Positions 1-7,695 of a DNA stretch of 9,759 bases are shown here, piece after piece (the first letter of the stretch is position 1; each line of letters opens with the position of its first letter). Under the pieces are notes generated by a model. It searched no databases, had not been told where the DNA came from, and saw only the letters and a list, made by a program, of their open reading frames with translations. The stretch is from Paramuribaculum sp. (GTDB lineage Bacteria > Bacteroidota > Bacteroidia > Bacteroidales > Muribaculaceae). Both the position numbers and the translations under genes were made by a program. The DNA lies in contig VSPV01000099.1 in assembly GCA_009775605.1 (NCBI GenBank), positions 1 to 9,759 of the forward strand. The letters are read 5' to 3'.

Positions 1-47
1 CTCCAACCAAGTGGAACGACGCTTTTTCAAAATGACTTAATACGGAA

Positions 48-2180
48 TTACTCTGCCATAAGTATCTCGAGCATCTTTATTGCCGAGGAAGGAATGCGGG
101 TGCCGGGGCCGAAGATGGCTGCCACACCTGCCTTGTAAAGGAAGTCGTAATCCTGTGCGGGGATTACACCGCCTGCCGTCACCATGATATCCTCGCGGCC
201 AAGCTTCTTAAGCTCTTCGATTACCTGCGGGATCAAAGTCTTGTGTCCGGCTGCAAGCGAGCTTACTCCGAGAATATGAACGTCGTTCTCCACAGCCTGA
301 CGGGCGGCTTCGGCCGGTGTCTGGAAGAGCGGGCCCATGTCCACGTCGAAACCGCAGTCGGCATAACCTGTTGCTACCACCTTGGCTCCGCGGTCGTGAC
401 CGTCCTGACCCATCTTGGCTATCATGATTCGAGGCTGGCGGCCTTCACGCTTTGCAAATTCAGCCGTCATTTCCCGTGCTTTCTCAAAGTCGGGATCGTT
501 CTTGGATTCGTTTGAATACACTCCTGATATGGTTTTGATTACAGCTTTGTATCGGCCTACTACTTCTTCGCAGGCATCCGAAATCTCGCCGAGCGTTGCG
601 CGCAATCCGGCTGCTTTCACGGCCAGATCCAGAAGATTGCCTTCTTTGGTTCTCACGCACTCGGTAATTGCCTTGAGAGCTTCTTTCACCTTTGCTTCAT
701 CGCGATGAGCCTTTACGTCGTTCAGGCGTTCAATCTGCTCCTTGCGCACCTCGGTATTGTCAATCTCAAGGATATCGATCGGATCCTCATGCTCAAGACG
801 GTACTTGTTTATTCCCACGATGGTCTGTCGGCCGGAGTCGATGCGTGCCTGCGTACGCGCAGCAGCCTCTTCAATCTTCAGTTTGGGAAGACCGGTCTCT
901 ATGGCCTTAGCCATGCCGCCGAGTTTCTCGATTTCCTGGATATGCTCCCAGGCACGGTGAGCGATCTCATTGGTAAGAGCCTCCACATAGTAGCTGCCGC
1001 CCCACGGATCAACCTGCTTGGTGACCATGGTCTCCTCCTGGATATATATCTGGGTGTTGCGGGCTATACGTGCCGAGAAGTCGGTGGGAAGCGCTATGGC
1101 CTCGTCGAGAGCGTTGGTATGAAGGCTCTGGGTATGGCCGAGCGCGGCGCCCATTGCCTCGATACAGGTGCGTCCCACATTGTTGAAGGGATCCTGCTCG
1201 GTAAGTGACCAGCCGGATGTCTGTGAGTGGGTGCGCAAAGCAAGCGATTTGGGATTCTTGGGATTGAACTGCTTTACGATCTTAGCCCAGAGCATGCGTG
1301 CGGCACGCATCTTGGCCACCTCCATGAAGTAGTTCATGCCAATGGCCCAGAAGAACGAGAGGCGCGGTGCGAATGAATCTATATCCATTCCGGCGTTCAC
1401 ACCCGCACGCAGATACTCCAGACCGTCGGCCAGCGTGTAGGCGAGTTCGATGTCGCAGGTGGCGCCGGCTTCCTGCATGTGGTAGCCCGAAATCGAGATG
1501 CTGTTGAACTTCGGCATATTCTGCGAAGTATACTCGAATATGTCGGCGATTATGCGCATCGAGAACTCCGGAGGATAGATATAGGTGTTACGCACCATGA
1601 ATTCCTTGAGGATATCGTTCTGGATGGTACCCGCCATCTCCTCGAGTTTTGCGCCTTGCTCAAGTCCCGCATTGATATAGAATGCGAGCACGGGAAGCAC
1701 CGCACCGTTCATAGTCATGGAAACCGACATCTTGTTCAGAGGTATGCCGTCGAAAAGCACCTTCATGTCCTCGAGCGAACAGATTGACACGCCGGCTTTG
1801 CCCACGTCACCTACCACACGGGGATGGTCTGCGTCATATCCGCGGTGTGTGGCAAGGTCGAATGCCACTGAAAGGCCCTTCTGTCCGGCGGCAAGGTTGC
1901 GGCGGTAGAAGGCGTTTGACTCTGCGGCAGTGGAGAATCCGGCATACGGACGGATGGTCCAGGGGCGCAGAGGATACATGGCGCTGTACGGGCCACGAAG
2001 GAACGGAGGAATACCGGAAACATAGTTCAGATGCTCCAGACCCTCGAGGTCGGCTTTGGTATATATCGGTTTTACGGGTATCAGCTCGGGAGTAAGCCAT
2101 TCTTCACCCGCGGCTTCCGGCACATTGTGTGCTCCGAAAGCATCTTTCGTAATATCTATTGTCTTAAAATCAGGTCTCAT
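48..2180 (-). CDS. mutB: Methylmalonyl-CoA mutase large (catalytic) subunit MutB
   Basis: This 710-residue protein is the catalytic subunit of the cytoplasmic adenosylcobalamin-dependent mutase that interconverts succinyl-CoA and (R)-methylmalonyl-CoA. The substrate barrel spans about residues 35-560 and the B12-binding domain about 583-708. The B12 motif DxHxxG is intact (Asp593, His595, Gly598), with His595 the expected lower cobalt ligand. Tyr79, Gln187, Arg197, Tyr233 and His234 sit at a constant 10-residue offset from the active-site residues known in the Propionibacterium enzyme (Tyr89, Gln197, Arg207, Tyr243, His244), so it should be active. Length is normal for the family. The ATG follows a 37-base gap after mutA without a Shine-Dalgarno motif, so the two are almost surely one operon. 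In Bacteroidales the reaction usually runs from succinyl-CoA toward propionate. No helper genes follow within the 47 bases left. Confidence 0.97.
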   Translation of the reverse strand: MRPDFKTIDITKDAFGAHNVPEAAGEEWLTPELIPVKPIYTKADLEGLEHLNYVSGIPPFLRGPYSAMYPLRPWTIRPYAGFSTAAESNAFYRRNLAAGQKGLSVAFDLATHRGYDADHPRVVGDVGKAGVSICSLEDMKVLFDGIPLNKMSVSMTMNGAVLPVLAFYINAGLEQGAKLEEMAGTIQNDILKEFMVRNTYIYPPEFSMRIIADIFEYTSQNMPKFNSISISGYHMQEAGATCDIELAYTLADGLEYLRAGVNAGMDIDSFAPRLSFFWAIGMNYFMEVAKMRAARMLWAKIVKQFNPKNPKSLALRTHSQTSGWSLTEQDPFNNVGRTCIEAMGAALGHTQSLHTNALDEAIALPTDFSARIARNTQIYIQEETMVTKQVDPWGGSYYVEALTNEIAHRAWEHIQEIEKLGGMAKAIETGLPKLKIEEAAARTQARIDSGRQTIVGINKYRLEHEDPIDILEIDNTEVRKEQIERLNDVKAHRDEAKVKEALKAITECVRTKEGNLLDLAVKAAGLRATLGEISDACEEVVGRYKAVIKTISGVYSNESKNDPDFEKAREMTAEFAKREGRQPRIMIAKMGQDGHDRGAKVVATGYADCGFDVDMGPLFQTPAEAARQAVENDVHILGVSSLAAGHKTLIPQVIEELKKLGREDIMVTAGGVIPAQDYDFLYKAGVAAIFGPGTRIPSSAIKMLEILMAE

Positions 2181-2217
2181 GTCAAAATGATTTTTGAAAG
2201 TGTTGGGTGAGATTCAT

Positions 2218-4107
2218 TTATTTGAGAAGTTTGGCATTGAATGCCTGAAGGGTTTCAAGCACATTGCAGCGCACATGCACAAAGTTCTCTATGCCCTGGG
2301 CCTTGAGGTCGTCGGTGCATGCGGGAGCGCCTGCTACCACAAACTCGGCACGGCCGTCGAGATATTTGAAGGCTTCCGGGGCGAGAGTGGCATACTCGTC
2401 GTCGCTTGAACAGAGCACAACCACATCGGCACCCTTGGCAAGAGCCGCATCAACACCCTGCTCCACTGTCTCGAAGCCGAGATTGTCTATTATCTCATAA
2501 CCGGCGCATCCGAAGAAGTTGGTTGAGAACTGCGCACGGGCCAGACGCATGGCAAGGTTGCCGATAGTCAGCATAAACACTTTCGGACGGTTCGAAGCGG
2601 CCTCGGTGGCAAGACGTAAAGCCTCAAAATCGCTTGCTGCGCGTTCTGTCGGCAGTCCGCCGTTTCCGCATGTCTCCTCTTCCTTGTCGTGGTGGTGACA
2701 TCCGCAACCGCAGCCTGTCGTCTCAATTTTCTGAGCCGCTGTCTCGTTGATATTGGGATACTGGTTGGTACCGAGCAGTATTTCTTTGCGACGTGCCACG
2801 TCGGTGTGACGTTTGGCCGATGCCTCACGGATAGCGGCCTGTACGGTGCCGTCGTTCACGCAAGCCAGGAATCCGCCCTTGTCCTCTACCTCGAGGAACA
2901 GTTTCCAGGCCTCGCGTGCTATCGCTACGGTAAGTGTCTCCACATAGTAGCTGCCGCCTGCCGGGTCAACCACCTTGTCAAGATGGCTTTCCTCTTTCAG
3001 GAGGAACTGCTGGTTGCGGGCTATACGCTCCGAGAAATCATCGGGCACCTTGTAGGGAACATCGAACGGCGTTACAGTTATGGAATCCACTCCTGCAAGA
3101 GCGGCCGACATACATTCAGTCTGGCTGCGCAGAAGGTTCACGTGCGCATCATATATTGTCTGGTTGAAACGCGAGGTTACAGCATGCACGGTCTGCTTGC
3201 AGGCATCATCCGACGCCGGATTGTACTGCTTTACAATCTGGGCCCACAGCATGCGTGCGCTGCGGAATTTGGCCAGCTCCATGAAGAAGTTGCTCGATAC
3301 GCCCATATTGAATTTCACGCGCGAAGCGATTTCGTCAACGCTCAGCCCTTTTTCAGTAAGAAGCGTGAGCCATTCTGCACCCCATGCCAGGGCATATCCG
3401 AGTTCCTGATATATATATGCGCCGGCGTTGCTGAGCATTACGGAATCCACAGCAAGCACTTTCACTCCAGGCACATCTTTCACCGCGGCTATCATGTCGG
3501 CTCCCATCTGGGCAATATCGCCGGGGAATGCCACGCCATGTTTCAATGCTTTCTTGAAAGGATTGAAATCAATGGAACCTTTGAACTGTTTTTCTTTTCC
3601 TTCGGCTTTCAGCACCTCTGCAAGCGCATTGGCCAGCTGGATGGCCTTGCGGGGACAGCAGGTGAAGTTGACCTCCGTTTTCTCCAGGTCTATGCCCGAA
3701 AGGAGTGTCTTGATTTCTTCAGCTGTGGCTTCTTTGGCCTTGAAGCCGAGTGAAACGATGCCTTTTCCCAAAACGTCGAGCGCTTTCTTGTTTGCTTCTT
3801 CAGCGCTGTCGGCTATGATTTCCTGTCGGGGGAGCCAGTCGTTGTTTGTGCGTGTTCCGCGTACGAAAGGATATTCTCCCGGAAGGGAATCTGTGGTTTC
3901 AAGATTGGCTGTGTCTTCGGCCCTGTACATTGGCTGTACGTTGAAACCTTCGTTGGTTCTCCATACCAGTTTTTTATCAAAAGGAGCCCCTTTCAGGTCT
4001 GCCTCTACTTTCGCGCGCCACTCTTCGGTGGACACGGGAGGAAACTGGTCAAATAGTTTTTCTCTCTCTTGGGTCATATTAGGTAAACTTAATGGTATTT
4101 TAGACAA
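2218..4107 (-). CDS. mutA: Methylmalonyl-CoA mutase small subunit MutA, with Cys/His-rich linker
   Basis: This 629-residue protein is the non-catalytic partner of MutB and a paralogue of it, as shown by shared stretches such as MLWAQIVKQYNP (residues 286-297). The barrel-like part covers about residues 25-455 and the degenerate B12-type domain about 505-629. The cobalamin motif is gone: where DxHxxG is expected the protein reads TIGNLAMR (514-521), as is usual for MutA, so it should not bind B12 and probably has a structural role in the heterodimer. The linker between domains carries Cys466, Cys468, Cys470, His471-473 and Cys480, which looks like a metal site. I do not know how common this is in related MutA proteins. 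It is the first gene of the mutA-mutB operon, with a strong Bacteroidota-type promoter just upstream. The ATG at 4105-4107 is supported by the leader length and by the N-terminal residues before the first conserved block. Confidence 0.95.
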   Translation of the reverse strand: MSKIPLSLPNMTQEREKLFDQFPPVSTEEWRAKVEADLKGAPFDKKLVWRTNEGFNVQPMYRAEDTANLETTDSLPGEYPFVRGTRTNNDWLPRQEIIADSAEEANKKALDVLGKGIVSLGFKAKEATAEEIKTLLSGIDLEKTEVNFTCCPRKAIQLANALAEVLKAEGKEKQFKGSIDFNPFKKALKHGVAFPGDIAQMGADMIAAVKDVPGVKVLAVDSVMLSNAGAYIYQELGYALAWGAEWLTLLTEKGLSVDEIASRVKFNMGVSSNFFMELAKFRSARMLWAQIVKQYNPASDDACKQTVHAVTSRFNQTIYDAHVNLLRSQTECMSAALAGVDSITVTPFDVPYKVPDDFSERIARNQQFLLKEESHLDKVVDPAGGSYYVETLTVAIAREAWKLFLEVEDKGGFLACVNDGTVQAAIREASAKRHTDVARRKEILLGTNQYPNINETAAQKIETTGCGCGCHHHDKEEETCGNGGLPTERAASDFEALRLATEAASNRPKVFMLTIGNLAMRLARAQFSTNFFGCAGYEIIDNLGFETVEQGVDAALAKGADVVVLCSSDDEYATLAPEAFKYLDGRAEFVVAGAPACTDDLKAQGIENFVHVRCNVLETLQAFNAKLLK

Positions 4108-4148
4108 TTACTTAAGGTCAACATGAACCTATAAGCCCGTTTATGTTG

Positions 4149-4179
4149 CAAATTTAGCAAACTTTATGCTCCCTGCAAA
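4149..4179 (-). promoter_or_regulatory. Bacteroidota-type promoter of mutA-mutB
   Basis: On the minus strand the sequence reads TTTG (4176-4179), 19 bases, then TAAATTTG (4149-4156). This matches the consensus known for the primary sigma factor of Bacteroidota (TTTG, about 19-20 bases, TAnnTTTG) at every fixed position. Transcription should start near 4141, leaving a leader of about 35 bases before the mutA ATG. A short inverted repeat, GTTGC/GCAAC at 4206-4220, lies about 27 bases upstream of the -33 box; it could be an operator but is too short to claim. No cobalamin riboswitch is visible. Confidence 0.8.
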
Positions 4180-4274
4180 TATTTACCTCCCTTTTTGCAG
4201 CCCGCGTTGCTATAGGCAACTTAATAATCTGCCTGAATCTCAGAGACGTTAAATGACGCCACACACACCATAAC

Positions 4275-4314
4275 GGCATCGCGTCGCTTCCCGGACAGAA
4301 AGCGACGCGATGCC
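4275..4314 (-). terminator. 15-bp perfect hairpin downstream of the NlpC/P60 gene
   Basis: Two perfectly complementary 15-base arms (4275-4289 and 4300-4314, GC-rich core GCGTCGC) enclose a 10-base loop. The hairpin starts 37 bases after the stop codon of the NlpC/P60 gene on the minus strand. No run of U follows on that strand (GTTATGGTGTG comes next), so it is not a textbook intrinsic terminator. An A/T-rich stretch lies on the other side (4315-4350), as would fit termination of plus-strand transcripts. Its place between the NlpC/P60 stop and the mutA promoter favours transcript end or 3'-end protection. Confidence 0.55.
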
Positions 4315-4351
4315 TTAACTATTTTCTATGATTTTGTCTTTATTGCATTTC

Positions 4352-4990
4352 TTATCTTGATGCAACCATCTCCGGCTCTATCACACGCTGCGCGTGAAGA
4401 AAGCGATTGCTGTAATATCCTCCGTCGGGAAAACTCTGGATGGTTATACCCTTGCTGGTAGCTGAATGTATGAATTTAATCACACCGGTCTCGTCGTTGA
4501 CCTCTACAACCATCCCCACGTGTCCCACCGTCTTGCCGCCGCGTCGGCCACTGAAAAACATCAGATCGCCTACTTCTACCTGCGACAGGCTCACCCTTCT
4601 GCCCTGAAGAGCCTGTGTACGTGAACCCAGATCAATCGGGAAACCGAAGTTTCTGAACACAAAACTGGTGAAACCCGAGCAGTCAAATCCCTTCGGTGTC
4701 TTTCCGCCACGACGATAGCGTATCCCAAGATAATTCTTGGCAAACGAAACAAGCTCATCTTTGAGGGCCTCATTTCCGCCTGTTCTACCGAGATTATCTA
4801 TCGGCTCACCCAGCAGTTCTTCAAATGAAGGCATCAGCATGTCGCCGTTGGAATCGGTGCGGAAAAGCTCCGAGGTACTTTTTACAGCTTTTCCATTCGA
4901 ACCTGAACGATGATCAGGCGCGGGCACAGGCTTCGCGAATGAAATTGATGCGACAATCAGCGCTGATATGAGAAGGGCTATTTTTTTCAT
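4352..4990 (-). CDS. Exported NlpC/P60 cysteine peptidase (probable murein endopeptidase)
   Basis: This 212-residue protein starts with a typical signal peptide (MKKIALLISALIVASISFA, likely cut after Ala19), then a low-complexity stretch rich in Ser, Lys and Asp (about 20-70), then a single NlpC/P60 domain (about 75-205). The catalytic triad is visible: Cys104 in FDCSGF, His157 in VGHVGM, and His175 in FIHSAT. Members of the family cut peptide stems of peptidoglycan, most often between D-Glu and the diamino acid, so it probably acts on the cell wall in the periplasm; the exact bond is inferred. No SH3 or LysM targeting domain is present. The gene stands alone: its own promoter lies at 5043-5073 and a hairpin follows its stop. 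The ATG is chosen because the signal peptide begins right there. Confidence 0.9.
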   Translation of the reverse strand: MKKIALLISALIVASISFAKPVPAPDHRSGSNGKAVKSTSELFRTDSNGDMLMPSFEELLGEPIDNLGRTGGNEALKDELVSFAKNYLGIRYRRGGKTPKGFDCSGFTSFVFRNFGFPIDLGSRTQALQGRRVSLSQVEVGDLMFFSGRRGGKTVGHVGMVVEVNDETGVIKFIHSATSKGITIQSFPDGGYYSNRFLHAQRVIEPEMVASR

Positions 4991-5042
4991 GACGGTTATT
5001 ATTTGGGCAAAATCAACTCGGATTTCAATTGATTTTCCAATA

Positions 5043-5073
5043 CAAAGATACTACACTTGTTTTTTATCTGAAA
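5043..5073 (-). promoter_or_regulatory. Bacteroidota-type promoter of the NlpC/P60 gene
   Basis: The minus strand carries TATCTTTG (5043-5050), a full match to TAnnTTTG, preceded by 19 bases and TTTC (5070-5073), one base off the TTTG consensus. The 19-base spacing is the same as in the mutA promoter. Transcription would start near 5036, giving a leader of about 45 bases before the ATG at 4990. Confidence 0.6.
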
Positions 5074-5086
5074 ACGCCCGGATACA

Positions 5087-5124
5087 CCGACGGCCGGCAT
5101 CCATATAAATGTGCCGGCCGTCGG
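5087..5124 (-). terminator. 13-bp GC-rich hairpin between the DUF4838 and NlpC/P60 genes
   Basis: Arms 5087-5099 and 5112-5124 (core GACGGCCGGC) pair perfectly around a 12-base A/T-rich loop, with one more possible G-U pair inside. An overlapping pair, GCCCG (5076-5080) with CGGGC (5122-5126), allows an alternative fold. The hairpin sits just upstream of the -33 box of the NlpC/P60 promoter and about 310 bases past the stop of the DUF4838 gene. It may shield the NlpC/P60 unit from upstream read-through. There is no clean U-run on either strand, so terminator is an inference from place and strength. Confidence 0.5.
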
Positions 5125-5432
5125 GCATTTATAAATTTAAATAAAAGTGAATTTACATATTTTGCTTTAACAATTGATTACACTTCCGTTTTCAACATCT
5201 CATTTCGGCTACAATTTGTAAGACTAAAAACGCACTTAGTTAATGCATGTTAATTATTGAAAATATTCAATCAATCTTTTTAACATTCAGAAGTCTTCAT
5301 TAGCCACATAAGCAGTGTAACCATTGAATCACAGATTATTACCCGAAATTAATGCACATAACCTCTGCGAATGAGCAAAAATACAATTAACTTTTATTTG
5401 GACACAGGTTTGTAACATCCGTGGTTCTCACT

Positions 5433-7622
5433 TCATTTAACTATCACCTCATCCATGAAGAACCACGACGGATGCCCTACTCCGAAATGCCACGAGGGGC
5501 ACATCTTTGTTCCTGTAACATCCATTTTAACATAACGCGCTTTAACAGGCGCCGGTGTATCCACGGCAAATTCCACGAACTTAATCGAGGGCGTACGGTC
5601 TTCTTCTCGGGCATCCTCCCCGATTTCTTTGAATGCCTTTCCGTCATCTGATATGGAAACAGTGATTTTCTCGGGCAGAAGCACCCAACCGCCAATCTGA
5701 TGCAGGAAATCGGCTCCCACATGACTGAATTCAGTTTCCTTTCCAAGATCCACCACGAATGAGCCGTCTCTTCCTTCCCAGCCAACCCAGCCTTCTATGA
5801 AGTTTGAGCCGCCGAACAGTTCATCGGTAAGAGCTGTTTCACCAAGGGCAGCATATTTTTTATCCGGGCCTTCTATAAAATTGATTTTGGCTCCGCGGGC
5901 CTTGTTGAAGCCAGGTTCGTGAAGATATCTTGTTCTGAACAGCTCGCAATATTCTCCGGGCGTATTGCCGTTTTCATTCAGGTATTTCAGTCCGTAATGG
6001 TCAGCCTTCTTCCTGAAATCCTCAAGCATATTCTCCGTTGCAGCCACATCCGTAATGCCGTTAGAGCGGGCAATCTCAAGCTTGCTGTACTGAAGGGGAA
6101 GCCGTGACCGCTGCACTCTTGCAAGCCGCGCGCTGTCACCGGCCACTGCCTTCTCCGCCTTGTCCCACAGCTCGTCGTAACGCTTTATGAGCTTCTGATT
6201 AAGCATTCCGTCCTTGTGCGAAACCGGCGAATCATATATCCACAGGTCGCGGTTCGACGCGAGCAGACCGCCTTCCAGCAGTTTCTCGTAATCATATATA
6301 TAAGGAGCAGCCTCTCCATAATAGTCTTTCATGAACGCTCTCATAAGCGAATCGGAATCGGCCTCCGGATTCCACATGAGCTTGCTCACCATCCAGGCAC
6401 GCATTTCCGAGAAATCTCCGCCACGGTAACCTGCAATCTGCGAGAAATGCATCTTCACGTGATGGTCGCGGAATGTCTGGATATTTTTCTGAAGTATCGG
6501 GAAGTTGGGGAAAGGAGTGGATGTGTTGGAGAAGTTGATGCCGTAATCCCACACGAAAATATTATCGGAAATCTTGCTCCATCCCTCAAGTGCCTTCATG
6601 AAGTCCTGACCGCTGGCGTTGTCGGTCAGTGGCACCTCGCGTTTGCAGTCAATGTCGCAGAGCATGATGTTGACATTGGGCAGTGGTTTGGTAATCTTGG
6701 GCGGATGCATTGTAAAGAGATAGGCAAGCGTGGAGAACTGTTTGTCAGGAAAACGTTCGGCCAGCTTGTTGAGGAAACGCACAAAGTTGCCCGACGGGCT
6801 CCCCTCTATCGAATCCACCGCCGCGCAAAGCTCGCATGCGCAATTGGTGAAGTTTCCGTCGTTCTGACTCACCGATATCATATTGCGACCCGGATTGGCC
6901 TTGAACACGGAGTCGATGGCAGCGACAGCTTTTTCAAGCACCTCGGGATTGTTCAGGCACCACTGGCTTGCATGTCCGGGACGGCGCTCACCGTTTATAT
7001 ATGAATAATATTCAGGATGCGACTTTCCGTAAACATCACTCGGCAAAAGCCTGTTCATGGTGTGTACCCAATAGCCGCCGGCAAACTCGTCGGCCGGTTC
7101 TTCGAATCGCATGAATGCCCTGTAATCCGGGTCGGAAAGCGCGTAGCTCTGGCTCTGACGATAACGGAACGCAGGATTTTCGTAGCGGTCGATTCCCGTC
7201 AGAACTATTGTCTTGCTCGGCTGGAACGAATATTCATTGTCGCCGTAATAGTTCACCCCAAGATTATCTTCAAGAAGACTCACCACTCCATAAAGGGCGC
7301 CTTTGTCACCGCCGCTGCTTATGAACAGCTTTCCGTTATCCTCCTTCAGACGGAAACCGTCCTCGGTGAGAGACGAGGTGTCGCCGAGGCCTATCACCAC
7401 ATCGTTCTTGCGGACAGCGTTCCCCGATTTCACTATAGGAAGTTCGGCTCCGCTTATTCGCTTCACAAATTTTTTCAACAGTTCCGCTCCCTGACGGTTC
7501 ACGGCCGAGGTGTCGCAGACTATCCGGCCTTTGGGCTGCCCGTTTTCCACGAGAACCACATCAGCCAAGAGCATAGGTGCCGAAAGCATAGTGCTTAGGC
7601 ACAGCATTGTAAGTTTCTTCAT
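5433..7622 (-). CDS. Secreted DUF4838 protein with GH67-N-like start and F5/8 type C-like end
   Basis: This 729-residue protein probably acts on a glycan outside the cytoplasm; the substrate and reaction are unknown to me. A signal peptide covers about residues 1-20 (cut after Ala20). Residues about 21-140 resemble the N-terminal domain of GH67 alpha-glucuronidases (GAELLKKFVKRISG, VIGLGD, GALYGVVSLLED). The central part (about 150-450) has DUF4838 hallmarks: WVHTMNRLLP, then VSQNDGN with a Cys-x-Cys-x-x-Cys cluster (Cys261, 263, 266), then WDYGINF (358-364). Residues about 575-729 look like a discoidin/F5/8 type C carbohydrate-binding fold (VVDLGKETEFSHVGADFL, KITVSISDDGKAF, ARYVKMDV). No SusC/SusD pair or other glycosidase is nearby within the window. 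I saw no promoter in the 73-base gap to the DXS-like gene, so it may be read through from there. The domain reading is firm; calling it an enzyme is inference. Confidence 0.88.
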   Translation of the reverse strand: MKKLTMLCLSTMLSAPMLLADVVLVENGQPKGRIVCDTSAVNRQGAELLKKFVKRISGAELPIVKSGNAVRKNDVVIGLGDTSSLTEDGFRLKEDNGKLFISSGGDKGALYGVVSLLEDNLGVNYYGDNEYSFQPSKTIVLTGIDRYENPAFRYRQSQSYALSDPDYRAFMRFEEPADEFAGGYWVHTMNRLLPSDVYGKSHPEYYSYINGERRPGHASQWCLNNPEVLEKAVAAIDSVFKANPGRNMISVSQNDGNFTNCACELCAAVDSIEGSPSGNFVRFLNKLAERFPDKQFSTLAYLFTMHPPKITKPLPNVNIMLCDIDCKREVPLTDNASGQDFMKALEGWSKISDNIFVWDYGINFSNTSTPFPNFPILQKNIQTFRDHHVKMHFSQIAGYRGGDFSEMRAWMVSKLMWNPEADSDSLMRAFMKDYYGEAAPYIYDYEKLLEGGLLASNRDLWIYDSPVSHKDGMLNQKLIKRYDELWDKAEKAVAGDSARLARVQRSRLPLQYSKLEIARSNGITDVAATENMLEDFRKKADHYGLKYLNENGNTPGEYCELFRTRYLHEPGFNKARGAKINFIEGPDKKYAALGETALTDELFGGSNFIEGWVGWEGRDGSFVVDLGKETEFSHVGADFLHQIGGWVLLPEKITVSISDDGKAFKEIGEDAREEDRTPSIKFVEFAVDTPAPVKARYVKMDVTGTKMCPSWHFGVGHPSWFFMDEVIVK

Positions 7623-7650
7623 TTAAATGATCGGTTTATGTTTGGATAGC

Positions 7651-7681
7651 GACCTGATGCGGCATCAACCCGCATCAGGTC
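7651..7681 (-). terminator. 12-bp perfect hairpin after the DXS-like gene
   Basis: Arms 7651-7662 and 7670-7681 (GACCTGATGCGG and its complement) pair fully around a 7-base loop. The hairpin begins 14 bases after the stop codon of the DXS-like gene and ends 28 bases before the ATG of the DUF4838 gene. No U-run follows on the minus strand. It could end the upstream transcript, partly attenuate read-through, or mark an mRNA processing site. There is too little room after it for a normal promoter of the DUF4838 gene. Confidence 0.55.
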
Positions 7682-7695
7682 AATTCGGATTAATA

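Larger units (their letters stand above)
4991..5432. other. 442-base A/T-rich intergenic region
   Basis: This gap between the DUF4838 gene and the NlpC/P60 gene holds a promoter (5043-5073) and a GC-rich hairpin (5087-5124). The rest (about 5130-5432) is strongly A/T-rich and shows no convincing gene on either strand. A lone TATTTTTG box on the minus strand (5376-5383) fits the TAnnTTTG pattern but has no TTTG at the proper distance. A plus-strand open frame at 5029-5253 runs through the promoter and hairpin and resembles no protein I recognise. Confidence 0.6.

Noticed and set aside
1261..3260. Similar DNA stretches in mutB (near 1281-1330) and mutA (near 3230-3280)
   Set aside because: The likeness encodes the shared MLWA(K/Q)IVKQ(F/Y)NP block and reflects old duplication of the mutase subunits, not a recent repeat.
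2689..3753. A 354-codon open frame on the plus strand, inside mutA
   Set aside because: It is exactly antisense to a well-conserved part of MutA, has no recognisable protein features, and follows from codon use in the real gene.
4108..4274. Possible cobalamin riboswitch upstream of mutA
   Set aside because: The predicted leader is only about 35 bases and no B12-box-like core was seen, so there is no room for the element.
5029..5253. A 74-codon plus-strand open frame in the A/T-rich gap
   Set aside because: It runs through the NlpC/P60 promoter and the 5087-5124 hairpin and shows no family signature.
6216..7004. A 262-codon open frame on the plus strand, inside the DUF4838 gene
   Set aside because: It is antisense to the conserved DUF4838 core and resembles no known family.
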